Assembly: GCF_017874255.1 (NCBI RefSeq)
Contig: NZ_JAGGLD010000004.1
Coordinates: 124,001 to 188,000 of the forward strand
From: Paenibacillus shirakamiensis
GTDB lineage: Bacteria; Bacillota; Bacilli; Paenibacillales; Paenibacillaceae
Direction of reading: 5' to 3'
DNA length: 64,000 bases
The position numbers and the translations under genes are program-made. Of this stretch, positions 55,312 to 64,000 are shown one piece after another. The notes under the pieces were generated by a model. The model saw only the letters and a list, made by a program, of their open reading frames with translations. It was not told the DNA's origin and did no database searches. Each line of letters begins with the position of its first letter. The first letter of the stretch is position 1.

Positions 55312-55866
55312 TTATTCCTGCTTTTGGGCTAGCACTTGTTCAATGAACTGAGTTTTGGCTAAAGTATAGGCTTCTCGGTCATCTGCAAAGGTGGCCGCAA
55401 GTTGCAGCTTAAGTTCAGCATACTGCTCAGTCAGCTGGGGATTTGCCCGCAGTCTGTTACGGAACGTGAGCTGCTTCTCCCAACGCTCCTCTCCTTCTAG
55501 CATCAAGTGTAAATGCGCGATTCGCTGATCCTCGTGTACTTTAACAAAAAATCTTCGCCACTCGCGTTCATCTAGTTCCGGGGGGACGTAATGCCAATCG
55601 AAAGGAGCAAGTTGTTCTGAAATAGCTTCAATGTGTTCAAAAGAAGAAATCTGCGCCATAAGATCAATAATCGGTTTGGCAGGTAGACCACTTACGGAGG
55701 TACTTCCGATATGCTCGATACGAGTCATTCCAAATGGGGAAAGCAGCGGGGCAAGAGCCGCTTGTTCTATGCTGCCTTGAGTTAACCATGCGGGATTCGA
55801 AGGGGAAATGTGAACAGCCTCAACAGCCCATAGGGGCCAATTAGAGGGATGTGTGCTTTCTGCCAT
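55312..55866 (-). CDS. GrpB family (UPF0157) nucleotidyltransferase-like protein
   Basis: A 184-residue cytoplasmic protein of the GrpB family. The nucleotidyltransferase-like signature RIEHIGSTSVSGLPAKPIID with paired later LHLML is clear. Relatives are sometimes fused to CoaE. Function unsettled. Start ATG follows a modest ribosome binding site on the minus strand. Confidence 0.88.
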   Translation of the reverse strand: MAESTHPSNWPLWAVEAVHISPSNPAWLTQGSIEQAALAPLLSPFGMTRIEHIGSTSVSGLPAKPIIDLMAQISSFEHIEAISEQLAPFDWHYVPPELDEREWRRFFVKVHEDQRIAHLHLMLEGEERWEKQLTFRNRLRANPQLTEQYAELKLQLAATFADDREAYTLAKTQFIEQVLAQKQE

Positions 55867-56138
55867 AACGTGGTCGCCTCATTTTCTTTGATATAGTGCT
55901 AGATTGCAGTCTTCTCTTTCATAAAATATGCTGCTGCTTATTATACGCAGTATACATTATAGACTGAAAATCTATCTATGTATCTCCTCTTTCAGGGTGC
56001 TCCGTGTATACGTTATTATTTCCATTTACAAACATTTAAAAAAATTTACAAAATACACTAACCATGGGTCAATTCATCGTATATGATAGGAATGATCTAC
56101 CAATATTTCATAGATTGAATAGGAGGAATGAATAACGT

Positions 56139-59114
56139 ATGAGAAGTCGCTGGGGAACTAAATTTGCAGGGTGGGCACTTGCCGGATTACTTCTAGCTGG
56201 TGGACAAGCAGGTCTTGGATTAGGGGCACTTCCTGTTAGTGCCGAGGAACTTAACCCTGCAACCGCAGTCGCCGTTCAAACAGCGGATGTAAATGCAGCA
56301 GCTCTGCCGAATGGACAGGGCAAAAAAGTATTGTTTGATAACACCCATGCACAGACCGCTGGAGCCGCGGATTGGGTCATTGACGGAGCTTTTTCTGATT
56401 TTGCTAATGGGCTAAAAGCAGTTGGATTCACTGTAGATGATCTTCAGCGTACAGCACCTTATACCTTTGGTGAACAAGCAGTAACATATGATAAGCTCAA
56501 AAATTATGATGTTTTTGTGATTGCAGAAGCGAATATTCCTTTCAAAGTATCAGAGCAGCAAGCTCTACTTGAGTATGTACAGCATGGCGGCGGTGTATAT
56601 TTCATTGCAGATCATTATAATGCCGACCGTAATAAGAATCGCTGGGATTCCTCAGAAGTATTCAATGGCTATCGCCGCGGAGCTTGGGAGAACCCAGCTA
56701 AAGGCATGTCTACAGAAGAAGCAGCTTCCCCTGCGATGCAGAATGTAGCTAGTTCCGACTGGTTGGCCGACAATTTCGGTATTCGGTTCCGTTATAATGC
56801 ACTCGGCGATATTAATGCTTCGGATGTGGTAGCTTCTAACCAAACTTTTGGCATTACAGCAGGTGTAAGCTCGGTAGCTGTTCATGCCGGTTCGACACTA
56901 GCTATATTAGATCCCAACAAAGCCAAGGGGCTAGTGTATGTACCTACCTCTGCGCCAGCTTGGGCCAATGCAGTAGATAGTGGCGTGTACAACGGCGGTG
57001 GAAGAGCTGAAGGACCATTTGCAGCTATTTCCAAAGTGGGTCTAGGGAAGGCTGCATTTATTGGAGATTCTTCTCCTGTAGAAGATGCGACGCCTAAGTA
57101 CCTCCGTGAAGATAACGGCAAATCAAAGACGACCTATGACGGCTTCAAGGAAGTGAATGATAGCACGTTCCTGGTTCAGACTGTAGAGTGGTTAGCGAAT
57201 AAAGAAAGCTACAGTTCCCTGAACCAAGTCTCGGGACTTGTGCTAGATACGCCAACAGCGCTTCTTCCTATGGAAGTTCCTGCAAATTCAACAGAACCTA
57301 AGCCAGAACCTTGGGCAGCACCGGATGCAGGCTACAAATGGTATGATCCCACTACGTTCAAACCTGGTTCTTATGGGGCGGCTACAAAAGTGCCCGATGC
57401 CAAGCCTGTATATGCATTTGTGAAGCAAAAACAGCTTCCTTCTGCGCAGGAGTTCCAAATTCGTCTCACGGCGGATAATCTGAATCCGGGTCAGACTGTG
57501 ACTGATCTGAAAATAGGGATTTATTTAGCTGGTGGCGATCAAATTGCTCGGTTCAAAAATGCAGACGGTACATGGTCTGATTATGGTTACAGTCCTTCGG
57601 TAAGCTTAACCGCTAATGCTTCAGGTCATGCGGCAAAAGATTGGACTGTGCAACTAAAGCCGAACTCTACAGGTTCTGCATCCCTTCGTCTTAAGCAGGG
57701 GAGCAACAATGTATCTACAGAGACCGTAACGATTGCGAATGTACCCGCAGAACCCCTGCCAGCAGATCACCCTCCGGTTCCTGCGGCAACTTCTGTAGCC
57801 TCAGCACGACAAGTGGCAGATGGTACTGTAGTTACAGTGGAAGGCGTAATCACAAGTGAACCGGGTGTTTTTGGAGGCCAAGCTTTTTACCTTCAAGATG
57901 AGTCGGCTGGGGTCTATGTATATCAGAACATCACAGGTTATCACGTAGGGGATCGCGTGTCAGTTAGTGCATCCAAGACTACCTATAACGGTGAGGTGGA
58001 GCTTGAGAATCCGGTTTTTTTTGAGAAAAAAGGGACTTCGGAACTTCCGGCTTGGAGCATTCAACCTGTTCTAAGTGAGACGAATCAAGGTCAACGGGTT
58101 ACCCTGCAAAACTTGAGTATCCAGAACTTCGTGACAGCTGCACCTGCGGGTTCGTTTGAATTCGATGCGGTGGCAAAGGATGGCGGTTCTACACATGTGC
58201 GTGTAGATGGTAGAACTGGCGTGAATGCGGCGGATTTCCAAGCGAAGTATCCGTCAGGATCTTGGATTCATGTATCCGGAGTCTCTTCCGCTTACAAAAG
58301 TGGATACCAATTAAAGCTGCTCTCAGCAGATCAAGTCCAACTGTCAGATACTGCAGCTCCAGTTACGACGGTTACTTCAGATGGACAGACCGGGGCGGGC
58401 GTGTACAATCGTGGTCCTGTGTCTATTACATTTGCAGCGACAGATGAAGGTTCAGGCGTGGCTCGTACGGAATACCGTGTGAATGGGGGAGCATGGACCG
58501 AAGCATCAGGCGCGCTGACGCTTCGTGCCGAAGGAACGCATATCGTCGATTATCGTTCAATTGATCAAGCCGGAAATATCGAGGCAACACAGACGCTGAC
58601 TGTAGGAATTGATACTGAGGGTCCCCAAGTTGCGTTAACGGGTTCCGCTACATTTTATCAGACCGATGCTGCGCTTCCTGCCGTCTCTATTAAAGATATA
58701 GGTAGCGGTGCGAAGCAAGTATCTTATACATTCGATGGCAAAAAGATTACATCACTCACAGATATTACGCCGTATAAAGTGGCGCTAGGAAGTCATACGC
58801 TAGCGGTAACCGCTGTGGATGGTGTGGGCAATAGCACAACGAATTCATTTGCGCTTAAGAATGCTATAGACGTAGACCACTTGGATGAGCTAGTCACCTT
58901 GGGTCAGACAGAGCAGTGGATTACGAAGCCAAGTGAAGTGACAACTTTGCAGGCCAAAGTAACGTTGGTACAGAATGCAAAGAACAAAGCGGAGCGGGTC
59001 ATTTATCTAGCTGCGTTTGGAGCTGAAGTAGCTGCACAGACGGGCAAGAGCATTAAGCCTGCGTTCTCTGCTTTAGTTGTTGTCGATTTGGCTAGCATTT
59101 CCAAACAAATGTAA
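56139..59114 (+). CDS. Large secreted multidomain protein (GATase-like, OB-fold, Ig-like)
   Basis: A 991-residue exported protein with a signal peptide ending PVSAEE. Residues about 60-350 resemble a ThuA/DUF4350-like class I glutamine-amidotransferase fold (KKVLFDNTHAQ, VFVIAEANIPF, GGGVYFIADHYN), followed by a linker, an OB-fold of the type in YhcR nucleases at about 540-730 (VVTVEGVITSEPGVFGGQAFYL), an Ig-like domain about 745-835 with DEGSGVARTEYRVNGG, and a C-terminal helical part. No LPXTG. The nuclease domain of YhcR is absent, so catalytic activity is not evident. AGGAGG precedes the ATG. Confidence 0.78.
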   Translation: MRSRWGTKFAGWALAGLLLAGGQAGLGLGALPVSAEELNPATAVAVQTADVNAAALPNGQGKKVLFDNTHAQTAGAADWVIDGAFSDFANGLKAVGFTVDDLQRTAPYTFGEQAVTYDKLKNYDVFVIAEANIPFKVSEQQALLEYVQHGGGVYFIADHYNADRNKNRWDSSEVFNGYRRGAWENPAKGMSTEEAASPAMQNVASSDWLADNFGIRFRYNALGDINASDVVASNQTFGITAGVSSVAVHAGSTLAILDPNKAKGLVYVPTSAPAWANAVDSGVYNGGGRAEGPFAAISKVGLGKAAFIGDSSPVEDATPKYLREDNGKSKTTYDGFKEVNDSTFLVQTVEWLANKESYSSLNQVSGLVLDTPTALLPMEVPANSTEPKPEPWAAPDAGYKWYDPTTFKPGSYGAATKVPDAKPVYAFVKQKQLPSAQEFQIRLTADNLNPGQTVTDLKIGIYLAGGDQIARFKNADGTWSDYGYSPSVSLTANASGHAAKDWTVQLKPNSTGSASLRLKQGSNNVSTETVTIANVPAEPLPADHPPVPAATSVASARQVADGTVVTVEGVITSEPGVFGGQAFYLQDESAGVYVYQNITGYHVGDRVSVSASKTTYNGEVELENPVFFEKKGTSELPAWSIQPVLSETNQGQRVTLQNLSIQNFVTAAPAGSFEFDAVAKDGGSTHVRVDGRTGVNAADFQAKYPSGSWIHVSGVSSAYKSGYQLKLLSADQVQLSDTAAPVTTVTSDGQTGAGVYNRGPVSITFAATDEGSGVARTEYRVNGGAWTEASGALTLRAEGTHIVDYRSIDQAGNIEATQTLTVGIDTEGPQVALTGSATFYQTDAALPAVSIKDIGSGAKQVSYTFDGKKITSLTDITPYKVALGSHTLAVTAVDGVGNSTTNSFALKNAIDVDHLDELVTLGQTEQWITKPSEVTTLQAKVTLVQNAKNKAERVIYLAAFGAEVAAQTGKSIKPAFSALVVVDLASISKQM

Positions 59115-59127
59115 TTCATAAGATCAA

Positions 59128-59176
59128 AAAGAAATGCCACCTTATCCGTCTGGATAAAGGGGCATTTCTTTATTTT
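59128..59176. terminator. Intrinsic terminator between convergent genes
   Basis: AAAGAAATGCC(acc)TTATCC with GGATAA(agg)GGCATTTCTTT; A- and T-rich flanks. Confidence 0.88.
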
Positions 59177-59200
59177 TGAAGCGAAGCAAACTCAGATATA

Positions 59201-60874
59201 CTACTGAATCCGATAAATTCGGGCTTCATAAGGACGGAGGAGGTTCATCTCTCTTCCTTCTGTTGGATAGTTGCTGAGAATGACTTCTTTGCCGCCGAGG
59301 TCTATACCTAGTTCATCGGGAATCTCTACAGAATCAGCGAAAAAGTTCAATAGTACAGCCCATTGTTCTCCCTCAAGTGTTCTCGTATAGGCATAAATGC
59401 TGTCATGATAGGGTAATAGGAGCTCGTAATCACCATACACCATGATTGGTGATTTTTTTCGTAAGGCAATCAGTTGTTTGTAGTAGCTCAACACAGAATT
59501 CGGATCTTGCAACGCAAGTTCAGCATTAATCTCTTTGTAGTTCGGATTGACCTCAATCCAAGGAGTGCCTTCTGTGAAGCCACCGTTAGGTGTACCGTCC
59601 CACTGCATGGGTGTACGTGCATTATCACGGCCTTTGACATGAATAGCTTCCAAAATCGCTGCATGATCGGCTCCGCCCTCGACGACTTTCTCTTGATACA
59701 TATTCAGAATCTCAATATCTTTATATTGATCTAAGGAGGTAAAAGTCACATTCGTCATGCCGAGTTCTTCGCCTTGATAGATATACGGAGTTCCTTTCAA
59801 AGTATGCAGTAGCGTAGCAAGCATTTTGGCCGATTCCAGACGATATTCTCCGTCATTCCCAAACCTAGATACCATACGTGGCTGATCATGGTTATTCAAA
59901 TATAGACTATTCCAACCTTCTTCGGCTAAGCCCACTTGCCATTTATGAAGGATGCTTCTTAGATCTTCCAGCGTCCAAGGAGCTAGATCCCATTTTCCAC
60001 CCGGACCGGAGCCGATATCCATATGCTCGAACTGGAACACCATTTGTAGTTCGTGACGATCTTCACCCGTATATTTCTTAGCTTGCTCTACAGTAGCGCC
60101 TGGCATTTCACCAACTGTAATGACGTCATAGTGGGAGAGAACTTCATGATTCATTTCTTGAAGATATTCATGGATTCTTGGCCCATTCATGAAATAGTCT
60201 CCACCCCAAGCGAGCTTTTCTGTCCCGGCCGAAGGAAGTCCATCTGCCTTAGAAATGAAGTTAATGACGTCCATTCGGAAGCCATCTACCCCTTTATCCA
60301 GCCAAAATCTCATCATGTCGTAAATGGCATGGCGAAGTTTCGGGTTCTCCCAGTTCAAGTCAGGTTGTTTTTTGGAGAAAATATGAAGATAATATTCCCC
60401 TGTAGCTTCATCGAACTGCCAAGCGGGTCCGCTAAAAGCAGAGGACCAGTTATTGGGAGGTGTATTTTCTTCATTACTGGTTCTCCAAATATAGTAATCC
60501 CTATATTCATTATCTTTAGATTTACGTGATTCTAAGAACCAGGCGTGTTCGTCTGAGGAGTGATTGACCACAAGGTCCATCATCAGTTTGATGCCTCTAG
60601 CATGAAGTCCCTCAAGTAGGTTCTCCCAATCAGCAAGAGTGCCAAATTCATCCATAATATCTTCATAATTGCTTATATCATACCCATTATCATCATTCGG
60701 TGATTTATAGACGGGAGATAACCAGAGAACGGTAATGCCTAAATCTTGAAGATAATCAAGTTTGGAGATGATACCGGGAAGATCTCCAATGCCGTCTCCA
60801 TTACTATCTTTGAAACTACGTGGATAGATTTGATAGACTACAGCTTCTTTCCAAAATGCTTTTGTTATAGCCAT
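59201..60874 (-). CDS. GH13 alpha-glucosidase (oligo-1,6-glucosidase / trehalose-6-P hydrolase type)
   Basis: A 557-residue cytoplasmic alpha-amylase-family enzyme. Conserved regions: DLVVNHSSDEH, GFRMDVINF (nucleophile Asp), VGEMPGA (acid/base Glu) and NNHDQPR. The N-terminal AFWKEAVVYQIYPRSFKDSNGDGIGDLPG is typical of MalL/TreC-like glucosidases. AAAGGGG eight bases before the ATG at 60874 sets the start rather than 60919. A LacI-family operator lies upstream. Substrate is probably isomaltose, maltose or a related alpha-glucoside. Confidence 0.92.
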   Translation of the reverse strand: MAITKAFWKEAVVYQIYPRSFKDSNGDGIGDLPGIISKLDYLQDLGITVLWLSPVYKSPNDDNGYDISNYEDIMDEFGTLADWENLLEGLHARGIKLMMDLVVNHSSDEHAWFLESRKSKDNEYRDYYIWRTSNEENTPPNNWSSAFSGPAWQFDEATGEYYLHIFSKKQPDLNWENPKLRHAIYDMMRFWLDKGVDGFRMDVINFISKADGLPSAGTEKLAWGGDYFMNGPRIHEYLQEMNHEVLSHYDVITVGEMPGATVEQAKKYTGEDRHELQMVFQFEHMDIGSGPGGKWDLAPWTLEDLRSILHKWQVGLAEEGWNSLYLNNHDQPRMVSRFGNDGEYRLESAKMLATLLHTLKGTPYIYQGEELGMTNVTFTSLDQYKDIEILNMYQEKVVEGGADHAAILEAIHVKGRDNARTPMQWDGTPNGGFTEGTPWIEVNPNYKEINAELALQDPNSVLSYYKQLIALRKKSPIMVYGDYELLLPYHDSIYAYTRTLEGEQWAVLLNFFADSVEIPDELGIDLGGKEVILSNYPTEGREMNLLRPYEARIYRIQ

Positions 60875-60942
60875 ATGGATATCCCCTTTGCGCAGTGAAA
60901 TATGGAGTATTTTCTTCAAAAATAATCATCATGATTAAGCTT

Positions 60943-60957
60943 GGTTAAACGTTTACT
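60943..60957 (-). promoter_or_regulatory. LacI/CcpA-type operator before the alpha-glucosidase gene
   Basis: GGTTAAACGTTTACTG contains the palindrome TAAACGTTTA with central CG, typical of LacI-family operators and close to a CcpA cre site. It lies about 70 bases before the start codon. Confidence 0.6.
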
Positions 60958-61125
60958 GTCTCATTAATTCTAGCAATATTCATTTATCTATGTCAAGAAT
61001 ACGAGAAGAAAAGTAAGGGATAAGCGTGAATCAATTTAATTGTGGGTAATATAAAAGGCGAAGTAATTCCAAGCTAAATAATTAATCCTACCCATTTAGT
61101 CTACATTGTGATACTATACATTAAG

Positions 61126-61147
61126 CCAATTATTCCGATTAGGAATT
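61126..61147 (+). promoter_or_regulatory. CymR-type element before tcyP
   Basis: CC (61126-61127), 12 bases, TAGGAATT (61140-61147), the same motif and spacing as the element before the cystine ABC operon at 43811-43832. It also contains ATTCC-GATTA-GGAAT. Confidence 0.55.
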
Positions 61148-61206
61148 CAATTATGGATTCGAAATCGAAGAATAGAACATAATACACATCATAGGGGGTT
61201 ACAAAA

Positions 61207-62598
61207 ATGACGACGCTGTGGGTTATACTTAACGTAGTTATTATGGCTCTTCTCATCGGATTATTAATATGGATGCAGAAGAAGCATGTTTCATTTACGA
61301 AGCGAGTTTTTACAGGGCTTGGACTGGGAATCATCTTTGGTGTCATCCTTCAGTTAGTATCCGGGCCTGATTCTAAAGTGGTAACCCAATCCACGGATTG
61401 GTTCAATATTGTCGGTAACGGATATGTAGGACTACTTCAAATGATTGTCATCCCGCTCATTATGGTGTCCATCATTTCGGCAATTATGAATCTGAAAGGA
61501 AGCCGTAACTTAGGTAAGATTAGTGCTTCCATTATCGCTGTGCTCATGATTACAACAGCTATTGCTGCGAGTGTAAGTATCGTGACTAGCTTAAGTTTTA
61601 ATCTCAAAGCCATTGAGATTCAAAGCGGAGACAAAGAGAAGCAACAAGGCGCGAAGCTTGAAGAGCGTCTCGGTTCCGTACAGGATATGACCATTCCACA
61701 GCAGATTTTGGAGTTCATTCCGACGAATCCTTTTGAAGATATGACTGGGGCTCGCCGTTCATCAACACTGGCTGTAGTTATTTTCTCAGCTTTTATTGGG
61801 ATCGCAGTCCTTGGATTAGATAAAAAGAAACCTGAACAGGCAGATATGTTCCGCAAAATTGTAGATTCTGTCTACGCCGTTGTTATGCGAATTGTGACTC
61901 TGGTGCTACGTCTTACTCCATTTGGGATTCTGGCCTTGATGACCAATACCATAGCCACGACCGACGCCGGTTCCATTGTAAAACTGATTAAATTCGTAGG
62001 AGCGTCTTATGTAGCACTCATCGTGATGTTCATCATCCATCTGATCCTACTTGCTCTGTTCGGCTACAATCCGATTCAATATGTACGCAAAGTGTTCCCT
62101 ACACTGGTATTCGCCTTTACTTCCCGTTCTAGTGCGGCGACCATCCCTCTTAATGTAGAGACGCAAGTGAAGAAGCTTGGTGTGCCTTCAGGAATTGCTA
62201 ACCTTGCAGCTTCCTTCGGGGCTACTATTGGACAAAATGGTTGTGCCGGTATTTATCCGGCTATGTTGGCAGTTATGATTGCTCCTACTGTCGGAATTGA
62301 TCCAATGAGTTGGGATTTCATCTTGACCCTCATTCTTGTGGTGACCATCAGTTCCTTCGGTGTGGCGGGCGTAGGCGGCGGAGCGACATTCGCTTCCTTG
62401 ATCGTGTTGTCCACCATGAACATGCCAGTAGCCTTGGCAGGACTTCTTATCTCGGTTGAACCTTTGATCGATATGGGTCGTACTACCCTCAATGTTAATG
62501 ATTCCATCACGGCCGGAGTCATTACAGGCAAGATCTTAGGGGAAAACAACAAAGAAGTGTTCGATAGTAACGTTGATCTCGATGTAGCACACGCTTAA
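61207..62598 (+). CDS. tcyP: L-cystine symporter TcyP
   Basis: Dicarboxylate/amino acid:cation symporter family protein of 463 residues, exactly the length of B. subtilis TcyP. About eight helices plus re-entrant loops; FAFTSRSSAATIPLNVE is the serine-rich hairpin and GQNGCAGIYPAMLAVMI a signature segment. It imports L-cystine with cations. GGGGGTTAC precedes the ATG. With the ABC operon at 44-48 kb it gives the cell two cystine entry routes under what looks like the same operator motif. Confidence 0.92.
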   Translation: MTTLWVILNVVIMALLIGLLIWMQKKHVSFTKRVFTGLGLGIIFGVILQLVSGPDSKVVTQSTDWFNIVGNGYVGLLQMIVIPLIMVSIISAIMNLKGSRNLGKISASIIAVLMITTAIAASVSIVTSLSFNLKAIEIQSGDKEKQQGAKLEERLGSVQDMTIPQQILEFIPTNPFEDMTGARRSSTLAVVIFSAFIGIAVLGLDKKKPEQADMFRKIVDSVYAVVMRIVTLVLRLTPFGILALMTNTIATTDAGSIVKLIKFVGASYVALIVMFIIHLILLALFGYNPIQYVRKVFPTLVFAFTSRSSAATIPLNVETQVKKLGVPSGIANLAASFGATIGQNGCAGIYPAMLAVMIAPTVGIDPMSWDFILTLILVVTISSFGVAGVGGGATFASLIVLSTMNMPVALAGLLISVEPLIDMGRTTLNVNDSITAGVITGKILGENNKEVFDSNVDLDVAHA

Positions 62599-62636
62599 AT
62601 ATTATGGAGTTCAACCCCATTTTATAAGCTAACCCT

Positions 62637-62690
62637 AACACCCTTATTCTAATACGCTTCAATTGCGGAATTAGAATAGGGGTGTTTTTT
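62637..62690 (+). terminator. Intrinsic terminator after tcyP
   Basis: AACACCC(t)TATTCTAAT with ATTAGAATA(g)GGGTGTT, then T6. Confidence 0.9.
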
Positions 62691-62827
62691 ATGTATGATT
62701 TATTTGTTGTGGATTATTAAAAACAAGGCACAAGTAAACTTTGAACTCATTTTCTGAATCTCCGCCTAGGCTGTATGTATATGAACTTGAGTTAGGGACC
62801 CCTCAAAAATGAGCAGCAGCATATTTT

Positions 62828-62908
62828 CTAAAATAAGAACTGAATGATGCCTACAACAATGAGCATGAAAATAAAAAATATAATGAAATTAAACATTAAT
62901 TTAATCAA
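62828..62908 (-). CDS. 26-residue hydrophobic membrane peptide
   Basis: TTG start at 62908 with a perfect AAGGAGGG six bases upstream. The product is one membrane helix: MIKLMFNFIIFF then IFMLIVVGIIQFLF, ending in TAG. No adjacent partner. Such peptides may be toxins of type I systems, small subunits, or nothing at all; no antisense RNA is evident. Confidence 0.5.
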   Translation of the reverse strand: MIKLMFNFIIFFIFMLIVVGIIQFLF

Positions 62909-63109
62909 TGATTACCCTCCTTAAGCTTTACTATTATTAACATATATTATTTCGTAATGAACTCTTAATTCACTACAATATTGTTGCTGGCGCAGCAAAA
63001 AGGCAGGATTCAGTCCAGCCTCCCAATCCAGCTGCTTGAACCCTGCTTTGAGTAATCATGCTAATCTTTATGAGATTTCATTCCGCCGTAGCGTAAGACA
63101 TTAAGATAT

Positions 63110-64000
63110 CTAAAGTGTGTTCACCGATTCGCTTTCCACTTGAATCATGCCTAGACTGCCCACGCTATAATCGCGATTATGAATACGAATCGCCGCAGGA
63201 ATTTCTGTCTCATTGAATACCGTCACGCTTTGCTCCGATACATGTACTTTCAACCGAGCACCGCGGAACATCACTTTGAAGGAAAATGATGTCCAGCGAC
63301 CCGGGATAAATGGCTTCAAAATCAGTTCATCGTTCTGAACACGCAGTCCGCCAAATCCGTGAACGACTGACATCCATGTGCCTGCCATACTCGTCGTGTG
63401 ACAGCCATCTTCCGTATCGTTGTTGTAGTTATCCAAATCTAGACGTGAAGTACGTAAATACATCTCATAAGCCTTCTCTTGATAACCTAGCTCACATGCC
63501 AAAATTGAGTGGAGGCAAGGAGACAAGGAGGATTCATGAACCGTTAGCGGCTCATAGAAATCAAAGTTGCGGCGTTTGGTCTCAAGATCGTAGCGATCAC
63601 CCAGGAAGTAGAGCCCTTGAATGACATCTCCCTGCTTAATAAAGCATGAACGGAGAATTCGATCCCAAGACCAGTTCTGGTTAATCGGGAGATTACCCGG
63701 TTTGAGGTCTTTAACCTGAATAATCTCTTTGTCCAAAAAGCCATCCTGTTGTAAGAAGATACCGAGTTCTTTGTCCTCGGGATAGTACATTTTAGTGATG
63801 ATATCCTTCCACTTCGCTGTCTCTTCTGTAGTAAGTTTTAGTTTATCCAGCAATTCCTCATAGCGATGCGGTTCGTTAGTCTCAAGGTAGTCCAAGGCTT
63901 CTAATGTGTATTCAAGTGTCCACATCGCAATGCGATTGGTGTACCAGTTGTTATTCACATTGTTCTCGTATTCATTGGGTCCAGTGACCCCGAGCATTAC
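63110..64000 (-). CDS. GH65 disaccharide phosphorylase, C-terminal part (5' end outside window)
   Basis: The C-terminal about 297 residues of a family 65 phosphorylase. The catalytic acid is in VTGPNEYENNVNNNWYTNR, and KDLKPGNLPINQNWSWDR-like residues and the HESSLSPCLHSILACELGY motif follow; the C-terminal beta domain ends the chain. Most like maltose or kojibiose/trehalose phosphorylases. The open frame continues past the window end. With the GH13 gene it suggests an alpha-glucoside catabolic set. Confidence 0.9.
   Translation of the reverse strand, partial: VMLGVTGPNEYENNVNNNWYTNRIAMWTLEYTLEALDYLETNEPHRYEELLDKLKLTTEETAKWKDIITKMYYPEDKELGIFLQQDGFLDKEIIQVKDLKPGNLPINQNWSWDRILRSCFIKQGDVIQGLYFLGDRYDLETKRRNFDFYEPLTVHESSLSPCLHSILACELGYQEKAYEMYLRTSRLDLDNYNNDTEDGCHTTSMAGTWMSVVHGFGGLRVQNDELILKPFIPGRWTSFSFKVMFRGARLKVHVSEQSVTVFNETEIPAAIRIHNRDYSVGSLGMIQVESESVNTL

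Noticed and set aside
56035..56080. Pho-box-like TTTACAAACATTTAAAA stretch before the secreted protein
   Set aside because: Spacing between TTnACA-like units is irregular and the region is simply AT rich.

Overview
The window looks like chromosomal DNA of a low-to-moderate GC Gram-positive spore former of the Paenibacillus type. The signs are strong AGGAGG-type ribosome binding sites, frequent TTG starts, hairpin plus T-run terminators, two secreted proteins with the copper-amine-oxidase-N 'stalk' domain, a CUT1 sugar ABC operon with its YesM/YesN two-component pair, TcyP- and TcyJLMN-like cystine importers, and a TPP riboswitch before thiC. I see no rRNA, tRNA, CRISPR array, insertion sequence or prophage, so this is mostly ordinary chromosome. 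The assignment to genus is inference from gene content.

Layout. 1-6.7 kb: the end of tpx, a large repeat-containing surface protein, two small membrane proteins and a POT peptide transporter. 6.85-14.6 kb: a carbohydrate unit (solute-binding lipoprotein, two permeases, sensor kinase, AraC-type regulator) followed by a secreted GH19 chitinase, suggesting import of chitin- or glycan-derived sugars. 14.7-20.6 kb: a nested inverted repeat, an exported coiled-coil protein behind a probable attenuator, a pyruvate/indolepyruvate-type decarboxylase, a YiaA/B-like protein, an MmyB-type regulator and a stand-alone fabF. 21.0-23.4 kb: a UvrD-like helicase whose 3' end is a GC-rich array of stem-loops. 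23.75-25.8 kb: TPP riboswitch and thiC. 26.1-32.1 kb: metallophosphoesterase, GH5 lipoprotein, a Zn-finger/HTH/DUF2087/GIY-YIG protein, DUF2243-CtaG pair, and a Qnr-like pentapeptide protein. 32.2-43.6 kb: SNF2 helicase with SWIM finger, thioredoxin-like protein, YnfA, a possible spore-surface protein, a stalk-domain protein, a decayed methyltransferase, TPM-LemA pair, phosphotransferase plus glycosyltransferase, and a 50-residue protein behind a near-perfect Fur box. 43.7-48.3 kb: a cystine/sulfur-compound ABC operon that begins with a 44-residue ORF and ends with an M20 amidohydrolase. 48.5-55.0 kb: PAS-GGDEF-EAL protein, phytase-like protein behind PhoP-like boxes, nitroreductase, and a flavoprotein controlled by a divergent purine-family riboswitch. 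55.3-64.0 kb: GrpB-like protein, a 991-residue secreted protein, GH13 alpha-glucosidase, tcyP and the 3' end of a GH65 phosphorylase.

Connections. Both cystine-uptake loci carry the same CC-N12-TAGGAATT element, suggesting one sulfur regulator (CymR-like). The alpha-glucosidase has a LacI/CcpA-type operator and lies near the GH65 phosphorylase, pointing to maltose or related disaccharide use. Several genes are controlled in the RNA leader: thiC (TPP), the COG2509 flavoprotein (purine-family), and the exported coiled-coil gene (orphan attenuator).

The most unusual structures are the run of about a dozen consecutive, mostly perfect stem-loops inside the helicase gene (20983-21404) and the variant purine-family aptamer whose terminator overlaps the aptamer (53459-53568).
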